A stretch of 48,683 bases of DNA, taken from contig QFQD01000023.1 in NCBI GenBank assembly GCA_003241485.1, positions 1 through 48,683 on the forward strand, written 5' to 3'. The translations under genes and the position numbers were made by a program. Source of the stretch: Ancylobacter novellus (GTDB lineage Bacteria > Pseudomonadota > Alphaproteobacteria > Rhizobiales > Xanthobacteraceae). Below are positions 1 to 8,725 of the stretch, piece by piece (positions within the stretch are counted from its first letter, which is position 1; every line of letters starts with the position of its first letter). Under the pieces are notes generated by a model. That model was not told the origin of the DNA. It ran no database searches and saw nothing but the letters and a program-made list of their open reading frames with translations.

Positions 1-1
1 C

Positions 2-157
2 TTCTACACCACGAAAAAGGATGGCATGGGCATGGGCCTCTCCATCTCCCGCTCGATCATCGAAGCGCATGGCGGCCGCATCGTGCCGTCACTTGTCGAA
101 GGCGGCGGCATGCTGTTCACCGTGAAGCTCCCCGTCCTGAAGGAAGCCCAGCCTTGA
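2..157 (+). CDS. Sensor histidine kinase, C-terminal end (FixL-like), partial
   Basis: This is the last 51 codons of a histidine kinase that begins before the window. The visible sequence holds the G2 box of the ATP-binding domain (GMGMGLSISRSI, then EAHGG), which is typical of FixL-type and related PAS kinases. The stop codon overlaps the TTG start of the following FixJ-type regulator (TTGA), so the two form a kinase/regulator pair that is probably translationally coupled. Sensor domains are outside the window, so the stimulus cannot be read; an oxygen- or redox-responsive FixLJ-like role is inference from the partner. Confidence 0.85.
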   Translation, partial: FYTTKKDGMGMGLSISRSIIEAHGGRIVPSLVEGGGMLFTVKLPVLKEAQP

Positions 158-1248
158 CCAACCTTCCGCCGACCGACGCCGCCGAACCCCTCGTCATCGT
201 GGTCGACGACGACGCATCCCTGCGCGAGGCGCTCTCCAGCCTGTTCCGCTCGGTCGGGCTTCAGGTGCAGCTGTTTGCCTCGGCGGCCGAGCTGCTGACG
301 GCCAAGCTGCCGGAGGCGCCGCGCTGCCTCGTCCTCGACATCCGCCTGCCGGGTGTCAGCGGGCTCGACTTCCAGGGGCAGCTCGCGCGTTCCGACATCG
401 ACATGCCCATCATCTTCATGACCGGCCATGGCGATATACCGATGACCGTGCGGGCGATGAAGGCCGGCGCCGTCGACTTCCTCACCAAGCCGTTCCGCGA
501 TCAGGACATGCTGGACGCGGTGGCGACCGCGATCCAGATCGACCGCGAACGGCGCAATTCGCTCAAGGCCGTCTCCAATGTGCAGAACCTCTATGAGACC
601 CTGACCGCCCGCGAGAAGCAGGTCATGGCCCTCGTCACCTCGGGGCTGATGAACAAGCAGGTCGCCGCCGAGGTCGGCCTCAGCGAGATCACGGTGAAGA
701 TTCACCGCGGCCATGTGATGCGGAAAATGGGCGTGCGCACCCTCGCCGACCTCGTCCGCATGGCCGAAACGTTGGGTCTGCACAATGCCAAGTATATTGA
801 TCGCAACAAGGCGGCTCACGGCCGTAACGGAATCTCTGTTTCGAGGAATTTCGACGTGTCTACTCCTCCGATGATCTCCATCATCGATGACGACGAGTCC
901 GTACGCGTCGCCACCGAGAGCCTGGTTCGGTCGCTAGGGCTGGCCGCGCGCACCTTCCCTTCGGCCGAGGCCTTTCTGGAGTCAGCGCTGCTCGGACAAA
1001 CGGCGTGCGTGATCACCGACGTGCAGATGCCCGGCATGAGCGGCGTGGAATTGCAAAGCGTGCTCCGGTCCAAGGGCGATACCACCCCCCTCATCTTCAT
1101 CACTGCGTTCCCGGAAGACCGCATCCGCCGGCAGGTCGATGCCGCGGGCGCCATCGGCTTCCTCGCAAAACCCTTCGACGGCTCGGCCATGATCGACTGC
1201 ATCGATCGCGCGCTCGGCGCGTCGGGCATCGCGCCGGTGGGCCCCTGA
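154..1248 (+). CDS. FixJ-family response regulator fused to a second receiver domain (REC-HTH-REC)
   Basis: The frame encodes 364 residues. Residues about 12-130 are a receiver domain (VVDDD, phospho-acceptor D62, K112). Residues about 148-207 are a LuxR/FixJ helix-turn-helix. Residues about 240-355 form a second complete receiver (IIDDDES, D289 in TDVQMPG). The linker (about residues 212-238) is low in recognisable structure and looks like translated intergenic DNA. An in-frame GTG at 856 has GAGGA at 843-847 in front of it with 8 bases of spacing, so a free-standing single-domain receiver may be made from within. TTG at 154 is chosen because it overlaps the kinase stop. FixJ-type regulators are normally about 200 residues and end where the linker begins here. 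Confidence 0.8.
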   Translation: MTNLPPTDAAEPLVIVVDDDASLREALSSLFRSVGLQVQLFASAAELLTAKLPEAPRCLVLDIRLPGVSGLDFQGQLARSDIDMPIIFMTGHGDIPMTVRAMKAGAVDFLTKPFRDQDMLDAVATAIQIDRERRNSLKAVSNVQNLYETLTAREKQVMALVTSGLMNKQVAAEVGLSEITVKIHRGHVMRKMGVRTLADLVRMAETLGLHNAKYIDRNKAAHGRNGISVSRNFDVSTPPMISIIDDDESVRVATESLVRSLGLAARTFPSAEAFLESALLGQTACVITDVQMPGMSGVELQSVLRSKGDTTPLIFITAFPEDRIRRQVDAAGAIGFLAKPFDGSAMIDCIDRALGASGIAPVGP

Positions 1249-1298
1249 CCAGAGAACGCACGGAACGGGGAGCGCCGCGTCGGCATCCGGCAAGGCCG

Positions 1299-1808
1299 GT
1301 GCTGGCTGGGTTGGGACTGATTTTCCGCCTCGCCTGCGCTCTCGTCATCATTCTCGACGAGCTGGTTCGGCCGTTCTATCGCCCGCTCATTCGCTGGCTG
1401 GCCGCGCTCGCACCCATGCGCGCGCTGGAGCGCTGGATCGGCGCCCGTGCGCCGCTGGTCGTTCTGGTGCTGCTCATCGTTCCCTATGCCATTGTCGAGC
1501 CGCTGAAATTCGTCAGCCTGTTGTGGATGGCCGATGGCCATGTGCGCACCGGCGGCACGGTGTTCGTGCTCGCCCATCTCGTCAGCTTCATCCTGATCGA
1601 GCGCATCTTCACCGCCGGCAAGCCGCAGCTCATGACGATTGGCTGGATGCGCTGGGTCATCGAGACGGCGGCCACTGTGCGCGACCGGGTGGTTGCGCGT
1701 CTGCGCCTTGATGTGTTCAAGCGTCGCCTGCACGCCATGCTGCGCTTTCTGCGCGCCCGGCTTCGCCTTATGCGGCCGACGCGGAACTCCGATCAAACTC
1801 ACGTATGA
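1299..1808 (+). CDS. Small hydrophobic membrane protein of unknown function
   Basis: I do not recognise this gene. The frame gives about 169 residues from GTG 1299 (TTG 1311 is an alternative). It has two to three hydrophobic stretches: LACALVIILDEL near the start, LVVLVLLIVPYAIVEPL in the middle and a third around FVLAHLVSFILIERIF. An arginine-rich C-terminus (RLRLDVFKRRLH onward) would be cytoplasmic. The N-terminal part of the longer frame overlaps the receiver gene and is arginine-rich shadow, so it was trimmed. It follows the regulator by 50 bases on the same strand. The start codon is uncertain because no strong ribosome site is visible. Confidence 0.6.
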   Translation: MLAGLGLIFRLACALVIILDELVRPFYRPLIRWLAALAPMRALERWIGARAPLVVLVLLIVPYAIVEPLKFVSLLWMADGHVRTGGTVFVLAHLVSFILIERIFTAGKPQLMTIGWMRWVIETAATVRDRVVARLRLDVFKRRLHAMLRFLRARLRLMRPTRNSDQTHV

Positions 1809-1936
1809 GAGCGCTAGACGAGCGCACAATTCGTACGGCCGGGCACCGGGTCTAGAACGGGGATGTTCCGCGCTGGGGCGCGGAGCTGGAAGGGTTCATG
1901 GGGCCCTCCGTCCTCGACCGAACAAGGAGCGCGACA

Positions 1937-2455
1937 ATGGACACCACCGCAGCCAAGGCCCGCCGGGCAGCCCCCCTGCAGACGCCGACCGACCTCGGCG
2001 CGGACGCCACGCGCGACATTTCCGCCGCCCTGACAGGCCTGCTCGCCGACGTCTTCGCCCTTTATCTCAAGACCAAGAATTTCCACTGGCACATGTCCGG
2101 CCCGCATTTCCGCGACTATCACCTGCTGCTGGACGACCAGGGCGACCAGATCTTCGCCATGACCGACCCGATGGCCGAGCGTGCCCGCAAGATCGGCGGC
2201 CAGACGCTGCGCTCCATCGGCCAGATCCACCGCACGCAGCGCATTCCCGATAACGATGCCGACTTCGTGACCCCGCAGGACATGCTGGCCGAGCTCGCCG
2301 AAGACAACAAGCAGCTGACCGCGCTGATGCGTCAGGTCCATGCCGTTGCCGAAGAATATAACGACGTCGCCACGACCAGCGTGCTGGAAGTGTGGATCGA
2401 CGAAACCGAACGCCGTACTTGGTTCCTGTGGGAAGCCACGCGCGGCGCGAACTGA
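1937..2455 (+). CDS. dps: Dps-family ferritin-like DNA-protection protein
   Basis: This 172-residue protein belongs to the Dps family: dodecameric cytoplasmic shells that oxidise Fe(II) with peroxide and can shield DNA. The ferroxidase ligand pattern is complete: H50, H62, D66, D77 and E81, with the family spacing 12-4-11-4 (KNFHWHMSG ... DQGD ... DPMAER). ATG 1937 is preferred over the upstream ATG 1898 because AAGGAG stands at 1924-1929 and because the extra 13 residues look like leader DNA. The N-terminal tail (about 20 residues, with K and R) could bind DNA. It is monocistronic, and a GC-rich hairpin follows it. Confidence 0.93.
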   Translation: MDTTAAKARRAAPLQTPTDLGADATRDISAALTGLLADVFALYLKTKNFHWHMSGPHFRDYHLLLDDQGDQIFAMTDPMAERARKIGGQTLRSIGQIHRTQRIPDNDADFVTPQDMLAELAEDNKQLTALMRQVHAVAEEYNDVATTSVLEVWIDETERRTWFLWEATRGAN

Positions 2456-2480
2456 GCGCATTTGCAAAGCGCGGCGCCGG

Positions 2481-2500
2481 CCCGGCGGATTGACGCCGGG
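2481..2500 (+). terminator. GC-rich hairpin after dps, possible terminator
   Basis: A perfect 7-base stem (CCCGGCG at 2481-2487 pairing with CGCCGGG at 2494-2500) encloses a 6-base loop. It lies between the dps stop and the next ribosome site. There is no following T-run, so intrinsic termination is only suggested. Confidence 0.3.
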
Positions 2501-2567
2501 CGGCACCCTGGCGTCTTGTCTCCCCGCCGGCCAGGCGACACACGCCCGCCGGCTAGGGAGAGAGACG

Positions 2568-2972
<405 letters not shown>

Positions 2973-2994
2973 CCGAAGGGCTGCGCGGCGGGCC

Positions 2995-4227
2995 TCAATG
3001 CCCGCCGAACACCAGCGCCTGCACCGGCAGGATAAGCGCCTGCAGGCGCAGCAGCAGCGCATGGACCAGCGCCACGGTATCGACTATGTGCAGATAGACC
3101 GCCGTCGCGAGCCCAAGCCCACCGGCCGCCAGCCGATCATGGTTGGAAGAGTAGGCATTGGCGATACAGCTGGAGCCGGGCGGCACGCCATCGAGCCCGC
3201 CCTCATAGAGCGGCTCCAGCGTCACCGTCAGCGTGCCGGGCTGCTGGACCTGCTGAGCGTCGATCAGCTGTTCGGCGGCTCGGAACTGGCCGGCAGCGAT
3301 GAACTCCTGCACTCCCGTCACGACCATCGGGATGATGGCGAACGGCTTGGAGAGGCAGGTCGCTTCCGCCGCCATGCCGACCTTCATCACCTGAGCCTCG
3401 ATCTGGCCGAAGCCCGCGACCAGACGTTCACGGCCGGTATCATCGGGGATCAGTACGCCGGCGGAGCGGATCATCGGGTTGACGAGGTCACCGACGCGGA
3501 GGGCGAATTGCTCCACGCGTCCGTCGACGCCGGCACGGATCACCGTCTTGGACAGCGCAGTCTCGGCCTCGACAAGGGCGGCCTCGGCACTCGCCTTCTG
3601 CGCGGGAAGAAGCTGCTCGAGGCGCGCCACGGCGCCATCCCTGGCGGCATTGGCCGCCGCCAGCGCCCCAACGCGCCCGTCGACGACGTTCTGCAGGCGC
3701 TCGATCTCGCGCCGCGTCACCACATCGGCATTGCGCGCGGCCAGCTCCTGCTTGGTGGCGAGTTCGTCGCGCGCCTGCTGCAGCGCCTCCGCCGCCTGCA
3801 CGATCTGCCCCTCGGCAGCGGCGAGATCGGTACGTGCGACCAGCATAGCCGCGTCCGTCTCGACGATGCGCCGGCGCGCCGTCTCGACCGCCGCCCGCTG
3901 GCTGGAATCGTCAAGCCGCAGGATCGGCTGGCCCTTGGTGACGTGATCGCTCACCCCGACATTGACTTCCGCCACCCGCCCGACGGTCTCCGGCAGGAGC
4001 GGCACGGTGCGGAAATAGGCGGTGACATTCGTCGAAGCGGGGTGGTTGTAGAAGATGATCGTAATCAGCGAGATGGTCAGCATGAGGCAGGTGGTGATGC
4101 CCCAGCGCAGCTCGTACCAGACCGAATAGAGCGTGATCTCGTGGCCGAGGCGCTTTCCCTGCCCAAAGCGCCGGTACAGGAAATCCGGCAGCACCGTCAG
4201 CATCGAGCACAGCATGAGCTCAAGCAT
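2995..4227 (-). CDS. HlyD-family membrane fusion protein (YiaV-like)
   Basis: This 411-residue periplasmic adaptor has an N-terminal hydrophobic region, including a segment at about residues 42-63 (WGITTCLMLTISLITIIFY). A biotinyl-lipoyl half-motif follows (about 85-112, GRVAEVNVGVSDHVTKGQPIL), then a long alpha-helical hairpin rich in A, E and R (about 115-230) and the second lipoyl/beta-barrel part (TVIRAGVDGRVEQFALRVGD). The C-terminus is again hydrophobic, as in E. coli YiaV. Its ATG at 4227 overlaps the stop of the upstream DUF3302 gene (ATGCTTGA), so the two are coupled. The longer frame to 4311 overlaps that gene and was rejected. The exported substrate is unknown. Confidence 0.85.
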   Translation of the reverse strand: MLELMLCSMLTVLPDFLYRRFGQGKRLGHEITLYSVWYELRWGITTCLMLTISLITIIFYNHPASTNVTAYFRTVPLLPETVGRVAEVNVGVSDHVTKGQPILRLDDSSQRAAVETARRRIVETDAAMLVARTDLAAAEGQIVQAAEALQQARDELATKQELAARNADVVTRREIERLQNVVDGRVGALAAANAARDGAVARLEQLLPAQKASAEAALVEAETALSKTVIRAGVDGRVEQFALRVGDLVNPMIRSAGVLIPDDTGRERLVAGFGQIEAQVMKVGMAAEATCLSKPFAIIPMVVTGVQEFIAAGQFRAAEQLIDAQQVQQPGTLTVTLEPLYEGGLDGVPPGSSCIANAYSSNHDRLAAGGLGLATAVYLHIVDTVALVHALLLRLQALILPVQALVFGGH

Positions 4228-4621
4228 GACCGCGCTCCATCTTGATGGACGCTTCGTCGCGCGCAGGATCCGGCGACGGCAGGCCGGCGACTTTCTCCGA
4301 GGAACGGGCAATCCGGTTCAGCGGGGTGAGGAAGTCCGGCACGTCGATGAAAGCGAGCAGCAGTGCCAGCACCCAGAGCAGATGCGCATGGGTGAACAGC
4401 GCCAAAAGGCACATCACCGCGACGATCTCGAACTGCAGCTTCTTGCCCTTATGCGCCATGCGCTCGGGCAGCGAATGGATGGTCAGGAAAAGCACGCCCG
4501 CCAGCAGCACCGCGCCGACCAGCGTCACCACCGCGATCGTCATCAAGATGTCGGTATCGCCGGGGGCGGTGATAAAGAAAGGCAGATGCTCTGTCGCCAG
4601 GGGGTGCGTAGCCGCCGGCAT
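4220..4621 (-). CDS. DUF3302 inner-membrane protein (YiaW-like)
   Basis: This 133-residue protein has a first transmembrane helix at about residues 26-49 (LMTIAVVTLVGAVLLAGVLFL). The conserved SLPERMAHKGKKLQFEI loop and a second hydrophobic stretch (IVAVMCLLALFTHAHLLWVLALLLAFI) follow. This layout is that of E. coli YiaW, which sits next to the HlyD-like YiaV just as here. The pair is probably an envelope transport or assembly unit; its substrate is not established. GAGAGACAATATCC precedes the ATG at 4621. An internal ATG before TIAVV would remove a 26-residue N-terminal extension and cannot be excluded. Confidence 0.82.
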   Translation of the reverse strand: MPAATHPLATEHLPFFITAPGDTDILMTIAVVTLVGAVLLAGVLFLTIHSLPERMAHKGKKLQFEIVAVMCLLALFTHAHLLWVLALLLAFIDVPDFLTPLNRIARSSEKVAGLPSPDPARDEASIKMERGHA

Positions 4622-4715
4622 GGATATTGTCTCTCGTCAGAGGCCACACCCGCCGGTGGCCGGATGCCTTGTTGTCGCGCACGCACCCGCTCGGTGCAAG
4701 TAGCGCGGCAGGCCG

Positions 4716-5216
4716 CTAACGGCCTCCCCAGGTGAGGAACAGGCCGACGTCGCCGGGCATGCCGTTCGGCCAGTCGACGATCATCGCCGTCAGTCCAAAA
4801 CCGGACGGCTTCAGATGATCGCGCCACAACTCATAAGCCTGGCGCGGGCGTCCGGTGAGCGTGTCCGGCCAGCCTTCCAGCGTATTATTGATGGCGCGGC
4901 CATGGTCGCTACACAGCGAGTTGGGGAAGCGCATCACCATCAGCTCGGTATCCCCGCGCTCGGCGGCTGCCCGCAGCTTGACGAGAAGGCTCTGGGAGAT
5001 CTCCTCCAGCTTCTGCGGCGTCAGCGCGATCGGCTCGGCCAGCGTCTTCGCCAGCTCTTCGCGCGCGCGCTGCGCCCGGTCGACGGCTTCGACCAGCTCA
5101 TTGGCGTGGGCCGCGGCGACCTTGTCCATGTAGCCGCGCAGATCCGCCGCCGACATGAAGCTCTCGTCGCCCAACAGGTGCTTGTCGGCCCCTTGGATCT
5201 TGTCAGTCTCGCTCAT
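4716..5216 (-). CDS. Conserved hypothetical protein, helical N-terminus
   Basis: I cannot name this 166-residue soluble protein. Residues about 20-90 are predicted helical and rich in A, E, K and R (AAAHANELVEAVDRAQRAREELAKTL). The C-terminal half is compact, with conserved-looking aromatic and glycine residues (MRFPNSLCSDHGRAINN, WPDTLTGRPRQAYELW, FLTWGGR). It has no signal peptide or membrane segment. GGAGCAAGACG precedes the ATG. It lies 65 bases downstream of ppk2 on the same strand and may be co-transcribed with it, which hints at a stress or phosphate context, but no function follows from the sequence. Confidence 0.75.
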   Translation of the reverse strand: MSETDKIQGADKHLLGDESFMSAADLRGYMDKVAAAHANELVEAVDRAQRAREELAKTLAEPIALTPQKLEEISQSLLVKLRAAAERGDTELMVMRFPNSLCSDHGRAINNTLEGWPDTLTGRPRQAYELWRDHLKPSGFGLTAMIVDWPNGMPGDVGLFLTWGGR

Positions 5217-5281
5217 CGTCTTGCTCCGTGCCGGATGGGCGGGGTTATCGAAAAATGTTTGGAAAGGCTGTGTCCGCCCGC

Positions 5282-6100
5282 TCAGAACACGGCTGGGACA
5301 TGGTGCCGGATGTCCTCCGGCTCCACATAGCTGCCCGCCTTCTGGCGCTTGGGCAGCTTTATCTTTTCGCGCTTGGGCGCCTCATAGGGCACCTTCGACA
5401 ACAGATGTGTGATGATGTTGAGCCGCGCGCGGCGCTTGTCGTTGGAATCGACGACATACCAGGGCGCCCAGGGCGTATCCGAGGCGGCGAGCATCTCGTC
5501 GCGGGCGCGGGAATAGTCGTACCAGCGGCCGAACGACTTGAGATCCATCGGCGAGAGCTTCCAGATCTTGCGCGGGTCGTGAATGCGGGACTCGATGCGC
5601 CTCGTCTGCTCCTCCTGGCTGACCTCCAGCCAGTATTTCAGCAGGATGACGCCGGACTCGATCATCGCCTTCTCGATCCCGGCGATGGTGTCGAGGAACT
5701 TGGTCGCCTGCTCTTCGGTGCAGAAGCCCATCACGCGCTCCACGCCAGCACGGTTGTACCAGCTGCGGTCGAAGATCACGATCTCGCCCGCGGCCGGCAG
5801 ATGCGGCACATAGCGCTGCGCGTACATCTGGGTCTTCTCGCGCTCGGTCGGTGGCGGCAGAGCGACGACGCGAAACACGCGCGGGCTCACCCGCTCGGTG
5901 AGCGCCTTGATGGCGCCGCCCTTGCCCGCGGTGTCGCGACCCTCGAACACGACGCAGACCTTGGCGCCGGCATGCTTCGCCCATTCCTGCAGGCTGACCA
6001 GTTCGCCATGCAGCCGCTTCAGCTCGGTCTCATAGACCTTGCGCGAAAGCCGCTCGCCCTCGTCAGCCGATATCTTCCCATGCTTTTTCTTGTCGCCCAC
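5282..6100 (-). CDS. ppk2: Polyphosphate kinase 2 family protein
   Basis: This 272-residue cytoplasmic enzyme transfers phosphate between polyphosphate and nucleotides. It carries the PPK2 Walker A (FEGRDTAGKGGAIK, about residues 52-65), the Walker B/catalytic segment FDRSWYNRAGVERVMGF (about 110-126), KYWLEVSQEEQ and the FGRWYDYSRARDEM lid region. It is a one-domain PPK2. The start is GTG at 6100 because GGAGG sits six bases upstream (GGAGGCGACGT); the longer frame to 6136 has no such site. Whether it favours GDP, ADP or AMP cannot be decided here. It is divergent from the DUF3141 operon across a 367-base gap. Confidence 0.92.
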   Translation of the reverse strand: MGDKKKHGKISADEGERLSRKVYETELKRLHGELVSLQEWAKHAGAKVCVVFEGRDTAGKGGAIKALTERVSPRVFRVVALPPPTEREKTQMYAQRYVPHLPAAGEIVIFDRSWYNRAGVERVMGFCTEEQATKFLDTIAGIEKAMIESGVILLKYWLEVSQEEQTRRIESRIHDPRKIWKLSPMDLKSFGRWYDYSRARDEMLAASDTPWAPWYVVDSNDKRRARLNIITHLLSKVPYEAPKREKIKLPKRQKAGSYVEPEDIRHHVPAVF

Positions 6101-6467
6101 ACGTCGCCTCCCTGCGGCCCATTGGCGGGCCGTCACTGAACACGTCCGTAACCCTCAAAATCGTGCGTGCTGACCGCACGAAATATCGCCCGCGACCGCC
6201 CGCACGGTCGCAAGGTTGCTGAAGACCCAACCCACCCGCGGGGAACGTCTCCCGCCGTTCGAGCGACACTTCCTGCGGCTCTGTGCTCATAGGACACCAG
6301 GCCTCGAGCGGCGCCCTTGATTTGTCTCAAGCAGCGAAAACGGCCGGCGCCGACTGCGCAACACTGCCGCAACATTCAGCCCATCACAACACTCCCCAGC
6401 TGTGCGGGCTTGATCGCCATCAAGGCAGCGGCGAACGTCATGGGAAAGACTTGCGCGAGGGGCTATC
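6101..6467. other. Divergent intergenic region between ppk2 and the DUF3141 operon
   Basis: This 367-base gap has no convincing gene. Short frames inside it lack ribosome sites and family features. It contains a FixK/FNR-like dyad (annotated separately) and otherwise ordinary GC-rich sequence. It must hold the promoters of both flanking transcription units. Confidence 0.7.
6316..6331. promoter_or_regulatory. FixK/FNR-like box (CTTGA-N6-TCAAG)
   Basis: The sequence CTTGATTTGTCTCAAG has perfect 5-base half-sites around six bases, matching the TTGA-N6-TCAA consensus of CRP/FNR-family regulators such as FixK. It is 137 bases upstream of the GTG of the DUF3141 gene, in the divergent gap with ppk2. 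Low-oxygen or redox control of one or both units is inferred; no transcription start can be read. Confidence 0.5.
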
Positions 6468-8720
6468 GTGACACAACCCGCTGGGAGCATGCCTGTGACC
6501 GACAGCGCCAACGTCGTTTCGGATGCCGGTGCCTATCTCGTCGACGCCGGCCAGCGCTGGACGCTTTTTCTCGACACGCTACGCCGGCGTGGGCTGCAAT
6601 ATGAGCAGCACATGGCCGAGCCGGCCCCCAATGTGCTCGACTACAAGGCCGAGCTGATCTGCGACGGGCGCGAACTCCCGCATCCCGTGAACTATCTGCT
6701 GGTACGGATCGTGCCGCCCGAGGGCGTGCCAATCGATGGCGCCAAGCGCCCCTTCATGATCGTCGATCCGCGCGCGGGGCATGGCCCCGGCATTGGCGGC
6801 TTCAAGGCCGACAGCGAGATCGGCGTGGCGATGGGTGCCGGCCACCCCTGCTATTTCGTCGGCTTCCTGCCCGATCCGGAGCCCGGCCAGACCATCGAGG
6901 ATGTCGGCCGCGCCGAGGCCCGCTTCCTTGAGATCATCAACGAACGTCACCCCGCCGCTGAGGGCAAGCCCTGCGTGGTCGGCAATTGCCAGGCCGGCTG
7001 GGCGGTGATGATGCTGGCGGCGATCCGGCCGGAGCTGTTCGGGCCGATTATTATCGCCGGCTCCCCGCTGTCCTATTGGGCGGGCGTCGAAGGCCGCAAC
7101 CCGATGCGCTATTCCGGCGGCCTGATGGGCGGGAGCTGGCTCACCGCGCTGACCAGCGATCTCGGCGCCGGCATCTTCGACGGCGCCTGGCTGGTGCAGA
7201 ACTTCGAAAACCAGAACCCCGCCAACACGCTCTGGACCAAGCAGTACAACCTCTATTCCAAGATCGACACCGAGGTGGAACGCTATCTCGGCTTCGAGAA
7301 ATGGTGGGGCGGTCATGTCACGCTGAACGGCGAGGAGATGCAGTTCATCGTCGACGAGCTTTTCGTCGGCAACCACCTCGCCTGCGGCGATATCCGCACC
7401 TCGGACGGTGTGCAGGTCGACCTGCGCAACATCCGCTCGCCCATCGTGGTGTTCTGCTCGCGGGGCGACAACGTCACCCCGCCCCAGCAGGCGCTGGACT
7501 GGATCCTCGACCTGTATGACAGCGTCGACGAGATCCGCACCTATGGGCAGACCATCGTCTATTGCGTCCACGACACGATCGGTCATCTCGGCATCTTCGT
7601 GTCCGGCAGCGTGGCGCGGAAGGAGCATCTGGAGTTCGCGTCGAATATCGACTTCATCGACGTGCTGCCGCCGGGCCTCTATGAGGCGGTGTTCGAGCCG
7701 AAGGCTGGCGACGACCCGACCCGCGCGAATTGTGAGTGGATCATGCGCTGCGAGGCGCGCGACCTTGACGACATCCGGGCGCTGGGCGGCAACACGCTGG
7801 AGGACGAGTACCGGTTCGCCACCGCCGCGCGGGTCTCCGAGGTCAACCTCGCGCTCTATCGGTCGATGGTACAGCCCTTCGTCCGGGCGGTGGCCAACCC
7901 GGCAACGGCAGAACTGATGCGCAACATGCACCCGCTGCGCCTTGGCTACACCCTGTTCGGCGCGCGCAACCCGTTTCTCTCCTGGATCGAGGACGCCGCC
8001 GCCACGGCGCGCGCCGAGCGCCAGCCGGTCGCGCCGGACAACCCGTTCCTCAAGGCGCAGGAACAGATGTCCCGCCAGATCGTCGAGAGCCTGGAAAGCT
8101 GGCGCAAGGCGGTGGAACATCAGTCGGAACAGATCTTCCGCACCGTCTACGGCCTGCCCATGCTGCAGGCGGCGGTCGGGGTCGATGCGAGTTCGGGACG
8201 ACGGCCGCGCAGCGCGTCCAAGAGCGCCCTGCATGCCGAACTCATCGCCAAGCGCATCGCCGAGCTGCGCGAGGGGTTTACGCAGGGCGGGCTGCTGGAA
8301 GCGGCGGTGCGGGCGCTCATCTATATCGGTTCCGTGCGCGGCGGCGCCGACGAGCGCGGCTTCGATGCCGTGCGGCGGCTGCGCCGGGAAGGTCCGCATG
8401 CCAGCCAGTTGAAGCTGGTGGACTTCAAGCGGCTGGTGCGCGAACAGTTCTTCATGCTGCTCATCGATCAATCCGCAGCGCTGGCGGCCATTCCTGCGCT
8501 GCTGCCGGAGGATCGCGAGACAAGGGCAGAGGCGCTCGCGCTGGTCGAGCAGGTACTCACCGCCCGCGGCCCGCTGCCGCCGCAAGGGGCGGCACGACTG
8601 GAGGAGATCCGCACATTGTTCGGCCTGACCGAGCCCCCGCAGGGCACCGGAGAGAACACGACGACGCCGGCACCCCGCCCGCGCACGCGGCCCACCCTTG
8701 CGACGCGACGGGCGGGGTGA
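6468..8720 (+). CDS. DUF3141 protein, PhaC-like alpha/beta hydrolase
   Basis: This 750-residue protein belongs to the DUF3141 family, which resembles poly(3-hydroxyalkanoate) synthase in its alpha/beta-hydrolase core. The nucleophile region reads GNCQAGWA, with C174 in the elbow position. The candidate acid is in IVVFCSRGDNVTPPQQAL and the candidate histidine in VHDTIGHLGIFVSG. The C-terminal 300 residues are helical and family-specific. GTG 6468 is supported by GAGGGG six bases upstream; an ATG at 6489 is possible. The gene overlaps the next one (GTGA) and is followed by a phosphotransacylase and a FabI. The conserved trio suggests acyl-CoA/acyl-phosphate handling, perhaps in low oxygen; its chemistry is not established. 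Confidence 0.85.
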   Translation: MTQPAGSMPVTDSANVVSDAGAYLVDAGQRWTLFLDTLRRRGLQYEQHMAEPAPNVLDYKAELICDGRELPHPVNYLLVRIVPPEGVPIDGAKRPFMIVDPRAGHGPGIGGFKADSEIGVAMGAGHPCYFVGFLPDPEPGQTIEDVGRAEARFLEIINERHPAAEGKPCVVGNCQAGWAVMMLAAIRPELFGPIIIAGSPLSYWAGVEGRNPMRYSGGLMGGSWLTALTSDLGAGIFDGAWLVQNFENQNPANTLWTKQYNLYSKIDTEVERYLGFEKWWGGHVTLNGEEMQFIVDELFVGNHLACGDIRTSDGVQVDLRNIRSPIVVFCSRGDNVTPPQQALDWILDLYDSVDEIRTYGQTIVYCVHDTIGHLGIFVSGSVARKEHLEFASNIDFIDVLPPGLYEAVFEPKAGDDPTRANCEWIMRCEARDLDDIRALGGNTLEDEYRFATAARVSEVNLALYRSMVQPFVRAVANPATAELMRNMHPLRLGYTLFGARNPFLSWIEDAAATARAERQPVAPDNPFLKAQEQMSRQIVESLESWRKAVEHQSEQIFRTVYGLPMLQAAVGVDASSGRRPRSASKSALHAELIAKRIAELREGFTQGGLLEAAVRALIYIGSVRGGADERGFDAVRRLRREGPHASQLKLVDFKRLVREQFFMLLIDQSAALAAIPALLPEDRETRAEALALVEQVLTARGPLPPQGAARLEEIRTLFGLTEPPQGTGENTTTPAPRPRTRPTLATRRAG

Positions 8721-8725
8721 GAGCC

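Noticed and set aside
4..1829. Minus-strand frames opposite the FixJ-like regulator and membrane gene
   Set aside because: No protein-family features; the plus-strand receiver motifs are unambiguous.
6063..6290. 75-codon minus-strand frame overlapping the ppk2 start
   Set aside because: It overlaps the well-supported ppk2 ribosome site and has no recognisable features.
6579..8585. 668-codon open frame antisense to the DUF3141 gene
   Set aside because: Composition is His/Arg/Asp-rich shadow of a GC-rich gene; no family features, and the plus-strand gene is clear.
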